DNA from: CAYSCX01 sp964429575
Lineage (GTDB): Bacteria; Desulfobacterota; Binatia; Binatales; Binataceae
Direction of reading: 5' to 3'
Assembly: GCA_964429575.1 (NCBI GenBank)
Contig: CAYSCX010000010.1
Coordinates: 1-64,000, forward strand
DNA length: 64,000 bases
Shown here: in pieces, positions 43,330 to 52,746 of the stretch
Numbering within the stretch: the stretch's first letter is position 1
How the letters are laid out: each line of letters opens with the position of its first letter
Position numbers and translations under genes: made by a program
Notes under the pieces: generated by a model
What the model saw: the letters and a program-made list of their open reading frames with translations, nothing else
What the model was told of the DNA's origin: nothing
Database searches by the model: none

Positions 43330-44246
43330 GAGAGCCTGATGCGCGGATCGATCACGCAGTACAAGACGTCGGTCGCCAGGTTCACGAGTACGTAAGTGAG
43401 CGCGAAGGTGAGGACGCAACCCTCGACCAGCGGATAATCGCGCGCGCCAATCGCGGAGATCATGAGCCTGCCAAGCCCCGGCCACGAGAAAATGACCTCG
43501 GTGATGATCGCGCCGCTCAGAAGCGCGCCCATTTGCAGGCCCATGAGCGTGACGACCGGCGACAGCGCGTTGCGAAGTCCGTGGCGAAGCAGCGCGCCGG
43601 CTTCGCCGAGTCCCTTGCTACGCGCGGTGCGGATGTAATCAGACTCGCGCACTTGCACGAGACTCTGGCGAAGCATGCGCGCGAGAATCGCGGCGAGCCC
43701 AGTGCCCAAAGTCAGCGCAGGCAGAACCAGGTGGCCGAATCCGCCGCGGCCGGTCAACGGCAGAAGACCGAGTTGCAGCGAAAAGAGAATCATCAGCAGC
43801 GGGCCGAGGTACACGTGGGGAATTGAAATGCCGAGGATCGCGAATCCCATCGCGCCCAAGTCCGCAATGCCACCGGGCCGCGCGCCGGCGATCATGCCAA
43901 GCGGAAATGCGATCAGGACCGCCACGAGCATCGCGGCAACCGCGAGCTCGAGCGTGGCGGGAAAGCGCGCCGCGATGAGCTTTGATACGGGCTCGTGAGT
44001 AGAGATCGACTCGCCGAGATCACCACGCGCAAGACCGGTCAGAAACGCGGCGTACTGCTCCCAGAGCGGACGATCGAGGCCGAGCTCACGGCGCAAGCCA
44101 TCGACGTCGGCGGGCGCAGCGGTTTCTCCGAGCATCGCGACAACCGGGTCGCCGGGCACCAAGTGAATCAGCGCGAAGGTGAGCGTCGCGACGCCCAGCG
44201 CCACCGGAACGAGCTGGAAAAGCCGGCGGACGATGTAGCGAATCAT
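43326..44246 (-). CDS. ABC transporter permease, DppB/OppB type
   Basis: A 306-residue permease beginning MIRYIVRRLFQLVPVALGVA, typical for DppB. LIHLVPGDPVVAMLGE, the EAA-like loop TARSKGLGEAGALLRHGLRN and GALLSGAIITEVIFSWPGLG are seen. Start overlaps the binding-protein stop by 4 nt. It forms a heterodimeric channel with the next gene's product. Confidence 0.92.
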   Translation of the reverse strand: MIRYIVRRLFQLVPVALGVATLTFALIHLVPGDPVVAMLGETAAPADVDGLRRELGLDRPLWEQYAAFLTGLARGDLGESISTHEPVSKLIAARFPATLELAVAAMLVAVLIAFPLGMIAGARPGGIADLGAMGFAILGISIPHVYLGPLLMILFSLQLGLLPLTGRGGFGHLVLPALTLGTGLAAILARMLRQSLVQVRESDYIRTARSKGLGEAGALLRHGLRNALSPVVTLMGLQMGALLSGAIITEVIFSWPGLGRLMISAIGARDYPLVEGCVLTFALTYVLVNLATDVLYCVIDPRIRLS

Positions 44247-45832
44247 GGTTGCGGCGCCGCATGGCCGTCGCTCATGAGCCGCAGCGTCGCGAGTGAGCGA
44301 AGGCTCCCGTTGGGGTATGGCTCGAACCCGTCGAGTTCGCGGTTCATCACCACGACGTTGTCATGCCACCAGAGTGAGACGTACGGCAGATCCTGCGCGG
44401 CGAGTTGTTGGACGCGCGCATAAATCTCTCGTCGCCGATCGAGATCGAGTTCGGATTGGCCGGCCTCGATCAGCCGATCCATCGCAGGGTTCGAGTAGCC
44501 GCCGCGGTTGAGACCGTTGGGCGGCGTCATCCTTGAGTCAAACACCATGTAGTAGTGGTTCGGATCGTTGATGCCGACCCATTGGAGCGAGGTCATTTCG
44601 AAGTTGCCGCGCTGGATGTCGCCGTAGAAGGTCGCCCATTCATGCGTGCGGACGGAAATGCTGACACCGACGCGCTTCAACATCGCCTGGATGATCTCGG
44701 CCATACGCGCGCCTTCGGGCGTAGTCTTGTAGGTGAACTCAAGACCACGCATTCCGTCGGGACCTGCAGGATACCCGGCCTCATCGAGCAACTTCTGCGC
44801 GCGCTCGGGATCGTAAGGATAGGTCATCACGCCGGAGCTGTATGCCCAGTTGGTGGGAGAGAGCATGCCGGTCGCGACGCGGGCGGTCTTGCGCAGGTAT
44901 GACCCGACGATCGCCTTGCGGTCGATGGCGTACGCGATCGCCCGCCGGACCCTGACATCGCGCAGCACGGGATTTCGAAAATTGAAAGCGAGATACTGGT
45001 ACGCGGTGCCCGGCGATCTGAGGACCGCGAGGTTGGTTTTCGCGTCGAGGTACGGCAGCAAGTCGGGCTGGATGCCGTTTTGCGTGAACTGACAGATGCC
45101 CTTGATGAGTTCGAGCGCGCGTACCGTCGGGTCGGGTACGATTTTGAACACGAGGCGGTGCGCGACGGGCCCGTCCGTCGCGCGAAAAGGATTGCGCACA
45201 AGTACGACGGAGTCATCGCGGACGAAACTGACTAACTTGAACGGTCCGGTGCCGGGAGGCGAAGTGTTGCCGCGCTGGCTCGGAAGCGGCGTGCCGTACG
45301 GCACGATTCCAAGCATCGCCATTTCCAGCGCGGGCGCGTAAGGCTCGCGCGTCGTCATCATGACCTCATATGCAGCGGGAGTGGTGAGAGTCGCGAGCTG
45401 TACGAAGCCCGCGCGCTTTGGGGAGAGCGCCGCGGGATCGAGGACCGAGTCGTAGGTGAACTTCACGTCGCGCGAGGTGAGCTCGCGACCGCTGCTAAAG
45501 CGAACGCCGCGCCTCAGGTGATAGACGATTTCGCGCGATGACGGCCGCTCGATTGCCTGCGCGAGTTCACCCCGGAACTCGCCGCGCGCGTCGAGTTTTA
45601 CCAGCGAATCGAAGATGAGCTCGTTGATGCGCGAGGACGACGCGTCGGTGGCGAAGCGCGGGTCGGTCGAGGTGGGCGAGGTATCGATGTCCACCTGCAG
45701 CGTGCCTGGGGACTCCGGCGGCGGGCTTCCAGAGCAGCCCGTCGCGAGCGACGCGACCGCGATCGCCGCGAATGCGAATGCCGCCACGCAAGTCGAGCAC
45801 ACCGCCACGCCCCTCACCGCTACGCGAGACAT
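44243..45832 (-). CDS. ABC transporter substrate-binding lipoprotein, family 5 (DppA-like)
   Basis: A 529-residue periplasmic solute-binding protein, first gene of the operon. The signal peptide ends in LATGCSG, a lipobox. Family 5 hallmarks are INELIFDSLVKLD, the GTGPFKLVSF motif, and VRRAIAYAIDRKAIV. Ligands of the family include peptides, nickel and glutathione; nothing here tells which. Missing ATPases must be supplied elsewhere. Confidence 0.9.
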   Translation of the reverse strand: MSRVAVRGVAVCSTCVAAFAFAAIAVASLATGCSGSPPPESPGTLQVDIDTSPTSTDPRFATDASSSRINELIFDSLVKLDARGEFRGELAQAIERPSSREIVYHLRRGVRFSSGRELTSRDVKFTYDSVLDPAALSPKRAGFVQLATLTTPAAYEVMMTTREPYAPALEMAMLGIVPYGTPLPSQRGNTSPPGTGPFKLVSFVRDDSVVLVRNPFRATDGPVAHRLVFKIVPDPTVRALELIKGICQFTQNGIQPDLLPYLDAKTNLAVLRSPGTAYQYLAFNFRNPVLRDVRVRRAIAYAIDRKAIVGSYLRKTARVATGMLSPTNWAYSSGVMTYPYDPERAQKLLDEAGYPAGPDGMRGLEFTYKTTPEGARMAEIIQAMLKRVGVSISVRTHEWATFYGDIQRGNFEMTSLQWVGINDPNHYYMVFDSRMTPPNGLNRGGYSNPAMDRLIEAGQSELDLDRRREIYARVQQLAAQDLPYVSLWWHDNVVVMNRELDGFEPYPNGSLRSLATLRLMSDGHAAPQP

Positions 45833-45893
45833 CGGACAAGCGCGATAATAGCAGAAGCCCGCGGCACGGGCGTTTTTCGGACGGAGGAATCAC

Positions 45894-46418
45894 ATGGCAG
45901 CAGAGTGGCGCTCCAAGGTGATTTTGCGGCAGGGGGACATCACGGACGCGGGCGTCGATGCGGTGGTCAACGCTGCGAACAACGACTTGCAGCTGGGCGC
46001 CGGAGTCGCGGGCGCGATTCGACGCAAGGGCGGGCCAAGCATCCAGGCGGAGTGCGACCGGATCGGCACGATCCCGTTGGGCGAGGCGGCAGTGACGGGC
46101 GGCGGCAACCTTCGCGCGCGTCACGTGATTCATGCGGCGAGCATGGAGTTGGGCGGCCGCACGACCGAGGCGAACTTGCGCGCCTCGACGCGCAACTCGC
46201 TCACGCGGGCGGCCGAGCTGAAGCTCGAGTCGATCGCATTCCCCGCAATCGGCACGGGCATCGCAGGATTTCCGCTGGACCGCTGCGCGGAGGTGATGCT
46301 CGAGGAGATTCGCGCGCACCTGAGCGCCGGTACGTCACTCAAGCGCGTCGAACTCGTGCTGTTCGACGACGCAGCATTGTCGGCGTTCGAGCGCGCGTTC
46401 GCCGCGATGATCGAATGA
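45894..46418 (+). CDS. Macrodomain protein (ADP-ribose-binding hydrolase)
   Basis: A 174-residue single macrodomain. The ADP-ribose pocket motifs are VVNAANNDLQLGAGVAGAI (about 24-42) and PAIGTGIAGFPLDRC (about 115-130). Members hydrolyse O-acetyl-ADP-ribose or remove mono-ADP-ribose from proteins. GGAGG lies eight nt before the ATG. It stands alone and runs convergent with the MFS gene. Confidence 0.92.
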   Translation: MAAEWRSKVILRQGDITDAGVDAVVNAANNDLQLGAGVAGAIRRKGGPSIQAECDRIGTIPLGEAAVTGGGNLRARHVIHAASMELGGRTTEANLRASTRNSLTRAAELKLESIAFPAIGTGIAGFPLDRCAEVMLEEIRAHLSAGTSLKRVELVLFDDAALSAFERAFAAMIE

Positions 46419-46429
46419 CCGCTGGCGAT

Positions 46430-48031
46430 TCAGTGAGCAGGCGCATCGTCGGCGCGCTGCTGCACACGGCGGAGCAGAAAAAACGACGGAATGAGGAACA
46501 TCATCACGAACGCAAGCGTGCGGTAGATGTCGTTGAAGGAAAGCATCGCGGCCTGCGCGTGAATGATTCCGTAGACGCCCATGATTCCCTGCTTCTGCCC
46601 GGTGACGATCTCGCCCGGGTAGTCGAATGAGCTAGCAGCGGGCACTCGCGGTGCACTCTCGCTCATCCGCCACGCGTCGAAGACGGTGAAGTGCTCGACC
46701 AAGTGCGCCTGGTGCGTCTGCTGATGACCGACGAGCACATTGGTGATGTACGCGATACCGACCGCAGCGCCCGCACTGCGCATCATTCCGTAGAGGCTCG
46801 CCGCGTAGCCCATCCGTTCGCGTGACACGCACGCCAGCGTGGTGGCGGAGAGCGTCGGGAAGATCATTCCCATCCCGACGCCCATCAAGATGCTCGGCCA
46901 TACGACCTCCCAAGTACTCACCTGGAGATTCCAATGGCCCATGGTCCAAAGCGAAAAGGCCATCAACACGAACCCAACACCAATGAGCGGGCGAGTATCG
47001 TAGCCGACGCGCGAGAGCTGCCCGATGACGAGCATCGACGCCATCGTCCCGAACCCGCGCGGCGCAAGCGTGAGGCCGGCGCGCCACGCGTCGTAGCCTA
47101 TGAATTCCTGGAGAAAGACCGGAAGGAGCAGTCCGGTGCCGTACAACGCGAAGCTCATTGCGACCACCAACATCACCGAAAGCGTGAACACCGGGTTCTT
47201 GAGGATGTGCAGATCGAGGATCGGATCTCCGAAGCGAAGTTCCTGGATTATCAGCAGTACGATCGCCACCACCGCTATCGCGGAGGCGTACACCACCCAT
47301 GCGGAATCGAACCAGTCGGCGCGCTGGCCGCGGTCGAGAACGATCTGGAGCAGACCCAGTCCGACTACGAGCATCGCGATGCCGAAGTAGTCCACCTTCC
47401 CGGAGCGCTCGCGCGCGCGGCGCAGGTAGGCGGGGTCGTGCACGAACGCAGAGACCATCAGGAGCGCTGCCATGCCGACCGGAATGTTGATGTAGAAATT
47501 CCACCGCCAGTTCAGGTTTTCCGTAATCCAGCCGCCGAGCGTCGGGCCCATAATCGGAGCGACCATCAATCCCATGCCCCAAGTGGCCATCGCCATCTGT
47601 TGTTCACGCGGCGGAAAGGTCTCCATCAGAATGGCCTGGGATGACGGAATCATGGCGGCGCCGGCGGCACCCTGAATCAGCCGGAAGATGACGATTTCAT
47701 CGAGCGAGCGCGCCGCGCCGCAAAGTGCCGACGCAATCACGAATACGAGCACGGAGAACATGAAGTAGCGCTTGCGGCCAAATCGCGACGAAATCCACCC
47801 GGTCATCGGGATCATGATTCCGGTGGCGACCAGATAGCTGGTGAGCACCCACGAGATCTCATCGATGCTCGCCGAAAAGCTGCCCTGCATGTGCGGCAGG
47901 GCGACGTTAACGATCGAGGTGTCGAGCACCTCGAGCGCGGTGCCCATCATGACCGCAAGCGCAACCAGCCACTTATGGGTGGGCGGACCGAGGCCGTGCG
48001 ATTCGGTTGCGAGTTGAGACGCAGTTCCCAC
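46430..48031 (-). CDS. DHA2-family (EmrB/QacA) MFS drug exporter
   Basis: A 533-residue proton antiporter with about 14 transmembrane segments. MFS motifs include LDTSIVNVALPHMQ, the loop GWISSRFGRKRYF and RLIQGAAGAAMIPSSQ, with GPTLGGWITENLNWRW as the antiporter motif C region. The start is GTG at 48031. No EmrA-like adaptor is adjacent. Substrate not assigned. Confidence 0.92.
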   Translation of the reverse strand: MGTASQLATESHGLGPPTHKWLVALAVMMGTALEVLDTSIVNVALPHMQGSFSASIDEISWVLTSYLVATGIMIPMTGWISSRFGRKRYFMFSVLVFVIASALCGAARSLDEIVIFRLIQGAAGAAMIPSSQAILMETFPPREQQMAMATWGMGLMVAPIMGPTLGGWITENLNWRWNFYINIPVGMAALLMVSAFVHDPAYLRRARERSGKVDYFGIAMLVVGLGLLQIVLDRGQRADWFDSAWVVYASAIAVVAIVLLIIQELRFGDPILDLHILKNPVFTLSVMLVVAMSFALYGTGLLLPVFLQEFIGYDAWRAGLTLAPRGFGTMASMLVIGQLSRVGYDTRPLIGVGFVLMAFSLWTMGHWNLQVSTWEVVWPSILMGVGMGMIFPTLSATTLACVSRERMGYAASLYGMMRSAGAAVGIAYITNVLVGHQQTHQAHLVEHFTVFDAWRMSESAPRVPAASSFDYPGEIVTGQKQGIMGVYGIIHAQAAMLSFNDIYRTLAFVMMFLIPSFFLLRRVQQRADDAPAH

Positions 48032-48221
48032 GTTAAGATGAATAGGCGAGCGGAAGGTTCACTTGAAACATAGGCTGCGAGGCGGCGCAAATTGTACGGC
48101 TGCGCAGCGTCGAAACCGAGCGTATCGGGTCGAGCGATGCGGCGAGTGTTACGCCGGGATTACATCGGGTTGTCGCCACTGCTGCTGACAGCGGACCGCG
48201 TGCAGGATACCCTCTGATTTC

Positions 48222-49751
48222 ATGCGACTGGCCGCGATCGACGTGGGCTCCAACTCGGTCCACATGGTAGTCGCGGACCTCGGCCGCGAGGGGCATCTGG
48301 AGGTCCTGGACCGCGTCAAGGAGATGGTTCGGTTAGGACGCGGCTGTTTTACGACCGGCAAGCTATCTTCGGAATCCATGGATCTCGCGGTGCGTGCGCT
48401 CGCGAATTTTCAACTGCTTGCGCGCGTACGCGGCGTGGACCGGATGCGCGCGGTCGCGACCAGCGCGGTGCGCGAAGCGAAGAATCGCGCCACCTTCATC
48501 CGCCGCATCCAACGCGAGACCGGTCTGGACGTCGAGGTGATCTCAGGCGACGAGGAAGCGCGTCTCATCTTTTACGCGGCGCGGCACGCGCTGGGGCTCG
48601 ATGGCGGACCGTTTCTTTTGGTGGATGTCGGGGGCGGGAGCGTGGAACTGGTGCTCGCGAAAAACGGCCGCGCGCTCTGGATGCACAGCGTCAAGCTCGG
48701 CGCCGCGCGCCTTACACAGCGCTTTTTCACGGAAGATCCGCCGTCGCGGCGGCAGGTGAGAGCACTGGAGAAGCATCTCGACCAGCAAATGGGCGCGTAC
48801 TTGAAGGCGGCGCGCGACGCCGGTGCGGTGAGCGCCATCGGCACTTCCGGGACGATCAATTCCCTGGTTGCGATGGCGCGCGCAGCGCGCGGCGAGGACT
48901 TCGGACGGCTGCACGGCGCGCGTGCGACGGCCCTGGAGATTGCGTCGCTTTCGAGGCAATTGTTGAAGCTCAACACCGTCGCACGCGCTGAACTGCCGGG
49001 CGCTGATGCGAAGCGCGCCGATCAGATGCCGGCGGCGGGCTTGCTCGCGGACTTCATCCTGACACGGTCGGGCGCGCGAGAGCTGGCCGCGTGCGGATGG
49101 GCGCTGCGCGAGGGGCTGCTCTTGGAGCTGGCGCGGGCGACTGGTTCGCGCCACTCGGCGCAGGTGCGCAAGCGCTCGGTCGAGGCGCTCGCGGCGCGGT
49201 TTGCGGACACCAGCCAGCACGGCCGTCAAGTGGCGCGGCTGGCGCTTGCGATGTTCGATGCGATTGGCCCCGAGCTGAAATTACCCGCACGATCACGCGA
49301 ACTTTTGGAGTATTCGGCGCTATTGCATGACATCGGCCATGCGATCGATCATGATCGTCACGATCGACATTCGTACTACCTGATCAAGAACGCTGAGTTG
49401 TTCGGATTCGATCCGGTCGAGGTCGAGATAATCGCGCAGTCCGCGCGCGGGCATCGTAAGCAGGCGCCGAAGGCCGAGACGCCCAACGGCGAACTTCTGA
49501 GCCGCGAGAACCGCCAGGTGGTCAGGGCGCTGGCGGCGATTTTGAGAGTCGCGGACGCGCTCGATCGCAGCCACTTTGGAGTAGTCAAGGGAATCAACGT
49601 AACGTACACCCCCGGGCGGCTCGTAGTCGGAGTTGACTCGGTACAGGCTCAAGCGGACCTCGAACTATGGGCATGCGAGACACGGAAGGACCTGCTTTCG
49701 AAATTACTCGACAGCCGGGTGATAGTGCGGGCGCAAGCGACGGGCGAGTGA
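48222..49751 (+). CDS. Ppx/GppA exopolyphosphatase-type phosphatase with HD domain
   Basis: A 509-residue enzyme for polyphosphate or guanosine pentaphosphate. The ASKHA fold shows IDVGSNSVHMVVAD (phosphate 1), ATSAVREAKN with the catalytic Glu, and LLVDVGGGSVELVLA (phosphate 2). The C-terminal half is an HD domain (YSALLHDIGHAIDHDRHDRH). First gene of the five-gene operon; its TGA overlaps the GTG start of the next gene (GTGA). Exopolyphosphatase is favoured by the CHAD neighbour. Confidence 0.92.
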   Translation: MRLAAIDVGSNSVHMVVADLGREGHLEVLDRVKEMVRLGRGCFTTGKLSSESMDLAVRALANFQLLARVRGVDRMRAVATSAVREAKNRATFIRRIQRETGLDVEVISGDEEARLIFYAARHALGLDGGPFLLVDVGGGSVELVLAKNGRALWMHSVKLGAARLTQRFFTEDPPSRRQVRALEKHLDQQMGAYLKAARDAGAVSAIGTSGTINSLVAMARAARGEDFGRLHGARATALEIASLSRQLLKLNTVARAELPGADAKRADQMPAAGLLADFILTRSGARELAACGWALREGLLLELARATGSRHSAQVRKRSVEALAARFADTSQHGRQVARLALAMFDAIGPELKLPARSRELLEYSALLHDIGHAIDHDRHDRHSYYLIKNAELFGFDPVEVEIIAQSARGHRKQAPKAETPNGELLSRENRQVVRALAAILRVADALDRSHFGVVKGINVTYTPGRLVVGVDSVQAQADLELWACETRKDLLSKLLDSRVIVRAQATGE

Positions 49752-50512
49752 GCACGGACGGACAGGTACGGCTCGTGGTCGAGCCCAAGGCGAGCGGCAA
49801 GACGCTGCTGGCGGCGCCGCATGGATATCGCGGGCGCCTGATCGCAGTGGAAGGGATCGACGGCTCCGGCAAATCGACGCAACTGATGCTGCTCGACAGG
49901 TGGCTGCGCGCGCGCGGCTACCCGGTACATTTCACGGAGTGGAATTCGTCGCGGCTGGTGCGGCGGTCGATGCGGCGGGGGAAGAAGAAGAACCTGCTCA
50001 CGCCCACCACCTTCAGTTTGCTGCACGCGGTGGACTTTGCGGACCGCTACACTTACCAGATTTTACCGCCGCTCAAGGCGGGAATGATCGTGCTCGCGGA
50101 CCGGTTCGTTTACACGGCCTTCGCGCGCGACGTTGCACGGGGCGTCCATCCCGACTGGGTGCGTGCCGTGTACAGTTTCGCGCCGCGACCGGATCTCACG
50201 GTGTTCTTCCGCGTTCCGATCGAGGTTTCGCTCGAGCGGCTGCTCGCGGGCCGCGCGAAGCTCAAGTACCACGAGGCAGGCATGGATGTGGGACTTTCGA
50301 CGGACCCGGTCGAGAGCTTCAGGCTTTTCCAGGGGCGCGTGCTGGATATTTACGATCAGTTGGCCGAGGAATTCGGCCTCAAGACCGTGGACGCGACCGG
50401 CGATATTCCGAGCCAACAGAAACTATTCCGCAAGATGGTGCAGGACGTCTTGCGCGACTACGACCGCCAGCGGGCGCAACCGGAATATGGCACAGCGATC
50501 CAAGCGCGCTAA
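49748..50512 (+). CDS. Thymidylate-kinase-like P-loop kinase, first paralogue
   Basis: A 254-residue P-loop kinase. The GTG start at 49748 overlaps the Ppx stop by 4 nt. Walker A is EGIDGSGKSTQ (canonical), the LID-adjacent DRF motif is VLADRFVYTAFARD, and DLTVFFRVPIEVSLERLL is the switch-strand region. It lies inside a polyphosphate-linked operon, so a role other than dTMP phosphorylation is possible. A second copy follows at once and overlaps its end by 26 nt. Confidence 0.85.
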   Translation: MSTDGQVRLVVEPKASGKTLLAAPHGYRGRLIAVEGIDGSGKSTQLMLLDRWLRARGYPVHFTEWNSSRLVRRSMRRGKKKNLLTPTTFSLLHAVDFADRYTYQILPPLKAGMIVLADRFVYTAFARDVARGVHPDWVRAVYSFAPRPDLTVFFRVPIEVSLERLLAGRAKLKYHEAGMDVGLSTDPVESFRLFQGRVLDIYDQLAEEFGLKTVDATGDIPSQQKLFRKMVQDVLRDYDRQRAQPEYGTAIQAR

Positions 50513-51251
50513 GACGTGGTACGGGCACGGACTGCCGTACATCCGCGAGAAGCGGATGCCCGGGCATCTGATCGTCGTCGAGGGCACCGATGGCGTGGGA
50601 CGATCAACGCAGATCGGACTTCTCCGTCCGTGGCTTGAGCTCGAGGGCTACGCGGTGAGCGACACCGGATGGACGCGCTCGCCGCTGCTGTCCGAGACGA
50701 TTAACGAGGCGAAGGCGGGGCATCAGCTGACCGTCACGACGTTCGCGCTCCTGTACGCCGCGGACTTCGCGGATCGGCTGGAGCACGAGATCATCCCGGC
50801 GCTGCAGGCCGGATTCATCGTAATCGCGGACCGCTACATGTACACGGCGTTCGCGCGCAACACGGTGATGGGCGCGGACCCGGCGTGGACTCATGAGCTG
50901 TTTGGAATGGCGCTGGTGCCGGACCTGGTCCTGTATCTCGACATCGACGTGGAGCTACTGGTTCCAAGGGTGGTGCACGGCAAGGGCATGGACTACTGGG
51001 AATCGGGCATGCACCTGGCGCTTGGCAGCGACCTGTTCGATTCGTTCGTCAAGTATCAAAGGCGCCTGATCGAGGAGTACCGGCGCCTTGCGCAAGAGTT
51101 CAACTTCATCACGGTGGATGCGAGCAACTCGATCGACCAGATGCAGAGCGAATTGCGCAAGCACATCGCGGACTACCTCCAGCGCGCACGTCCGGTGCGT
51201 CCGCCTACCGCGACCGAACCCGTCGCGGCTCCCGCAGCACGAAAGGCGTAG
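50487..51251 (+). CDS. Thymidylate-kinase-like paralogue with degenerate P-loop
   Basis: A 254-residue relative of the preceding gene (shared layout WxxSxLx ... TxTTFxLLxAxDFADR ... ADRxxYTAFAR). Its Walker A is EGTDGVGRSTQ, where the invariant Lys is replaced by Arg, so ATP hydrolysis is doubtful. The DR(Y/F) motif is intact (IADRYMYTAFARN). The pair may form a heterodimer with one active and one regulatory subunit. The C-terminus is Ala/Pro-rich. The start at 50487 overlaps the upstream stop by 26 nt. Confidence 0.83.
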   Translation: MAQRSKRAKTWYGHGLPYIREKRMPGHLIVVEGTDGVGRSTQIGLLRPWLELEGYAVSDTGWTRSPLLSETINEAKAGHQLTVTTFALLYAADFADRLEHEIIPALQAGFIVIADRYMYTAFARNTVMGADPAWTHELFGMALVPDLVLYLDIDVELLVPRVVHGKGMDYWESGMHLALGSDLFDSFVKYQRRLIEEYRRLAQEFNFITVDASNSIDQMQSELRKHIADYLQRARPVRPPTATEPVAAPAARKA

Positions 51252-51254
51252 CTC

Positions 51255-52226
51255 GTGACGGCGACCCGAGCCGCCGCCCGGCCGGCGAGGCTTGCGCTTT
51301 CGCCGCGGGACGGGGTGCGCGAAGCGGCGCACGCCGCGCTCGCATTTCATCTGCAGCGCCTCGTGCGGGAGCGGGCGGGCGCTTCGAGCGGCGAGGCGGA
51401 AGCGATTCATCAGCTGCGGGTTGCGACGCGCCGGCTGCGCACCGCCATTGGGCTGTTCCGGCGCGCCCTGTATGCATCGCAAGCCGACAAATTGCGCCGC
51501 GACCTGGCGACCGCCGCGCACGCGGCGGGCCGCGTGCGCGAGGCCGACGTAACCGGGGAGCTGCTTCGCAAGCGAGCGCGCAAGCTCGATGCTGCGTTCG
51601 CCAAAGCGCTGGGACCCATCTTCAGCGAGAACACGCGGCGACGGGCGGAAGGGATGAAGGAACTTGTGCAGGTGCTGAACTCGAAGAGCCACCAGTCGGT
51701 TGTGCAGCGGCTCGCCGCGCCAACCTATCGGCGCGGGCGCGAGGTCGCGCTCGGCTCCATCGCAAGCGAGCTGGTGAGGCCGCTCTTGCGTGCGTTGATT
51801 CGCGCGGGAGGCGTGCTCAGCGATGCTGCGCCGCCCGAAGCGATTCATCGGCTTCGGGTACGTGCCAAGCGGGTCCGCTACGCGCTTGAAATGCTGGGTG
51901 GACTCGGGCGAAAGAAACTCTCAAAGACGCTCGCGCGTCTTGAGCGGCTTCAGGATGTGTTAGGCGAACACAACGACGTTACCGGCGCCATTCGCTGGTT
52001 GCGCGAATGCACTGAGCGGATCGCGGTGCCCGCCGATACCTTGCTGGCTGCGGGTGCATTGCTGCAGATTCTGCGTGCTCGCGAACGCAAACTCGCACGG
52101 CGCGGGCTCAAGGCGTGGCGGCGCCTCGAGCGCAGCGGCCTGCTGCGCGATGCGCTTGCGGAAGTGCGTCGAACCGCAGCACACTGGCAGGCTGAAATCG
52201 TTCCCGAGGCCGATGCCGCACCATGA
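51255..52226 (+). CDS. CHAD-domain polyphosphate-binding protein
   Basis: A 323-residue, Arg/Lys-rich helical protein. Two CHAD half-repeats are visible: AIHQLRVATRRLRTAIGLF (about 50-70) and AIHRLRVRAKRVRYALEML (about 195-215), each with the conserved His and basic residues that contact polyphosphate. The start is GTG, 3 nt behind the kinase paralogue's stop; the stop overlaps the SixA-type start by 4 nt. CHAD proteins bind polyphosphate granules, which ties this operon to polyphosphate. Confidence 0.9.
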   Translation: MTATRAAARPARLALSPRDGVREAAHAALAFHLQRLVRERAGASSGEAEAIHQLRVATRRLRTAIGLFRRALYASQADKLRRDLATAAHAAGRVREADVTGELLRKRARKLDAAFAKALGPIFSENTRRRAEGMKELVQVLNSKSHQSVVQRLAAPTYRRGREVALGSIASELVRPLLRALIRAGGVLSDAAPPEAIHRLRVRAKRVRYALEMLGGLGRKKLSKTLARLERLQDVLGEHNDVTGAIRWLRECTERIAVPADTLLAAGALLQILRARERKLARRGLKAWRRLERSGLLRDALAEVRRTAAHWQAEIVPEADAAP

Positions 52227-52723
52227 CGCTCTACATTTTGCGACACGCAACCGCCGAGGAGGCCGGACCCGACGGTGACGACTCCTCCCGGCGCCTGACT
52301 GACCGCGGACGGGAGAAGATGCGCGAGGCCGCCGCCGGCATGCGCGCGCTGAAGCTCAAGTTTGATCTGATTCTCACCTCGCCCGTCACCCGTGCGAGCG
52401 AGAGCGCCGAAATCGTCGCGGCGGCGTACTCGAATGACCCGGTGCCGCAGGTGCTACCCGCGCTCGCCACCGGAATTCCGCCCAGCGGAGCAGCGTCGGC
52501 GCTAAAGCCATTCGCCGATTACGGCGACGTGATGATAGTCGGCCACGAGCCGCAGCTGAGCGCGTTGGCGTCGCTGCTCGTCACCGGGTCGGCTGATGTG
52601 CTGAAAGTGCGGCTGAAGCAGGGCAGCTGCATCGCGCTCGATTTTCCTGATCGGTTCGAGCGTGGTCACGCCGAACTCTGCTGGATGATGACGCAACGCC
52701 AACTGCGCCGAGCGCGCAAGTAG
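52223..52723 (+). CDS. sixA: SixA-type histidine phosphatase
   Basis: A 166-residue histidine-phosphatase-superfamily protein. The catalytic RHA loop is LYILRHATAEE, followed by TSPVTRASESAEIV and the second His in VGHEPQLSALAS. SixA removes phosphate from phosphohistidine proteins; related forms often neighbour CHAD genes. The ATG overlaps the CHAD stop (ATGA). Confidence 0.88.
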   Translation: MTLYILRHATAEEAGPDGDDSSRRLTDRGREKMREAAAGMRALKLKFDLILTSPVTRASESAEIVAAAYSNDPVPQVLPALATGIPPSGAASALKPFADYGDVMIVGHEPQLSALASLLVTGSADVLKVRLKQGSCIALDFPDRFERGHAELCWMMTQRQLRRARK

Positions 52724-52746
52724 GCGCGCCCCGGGCGGCATCGGTA

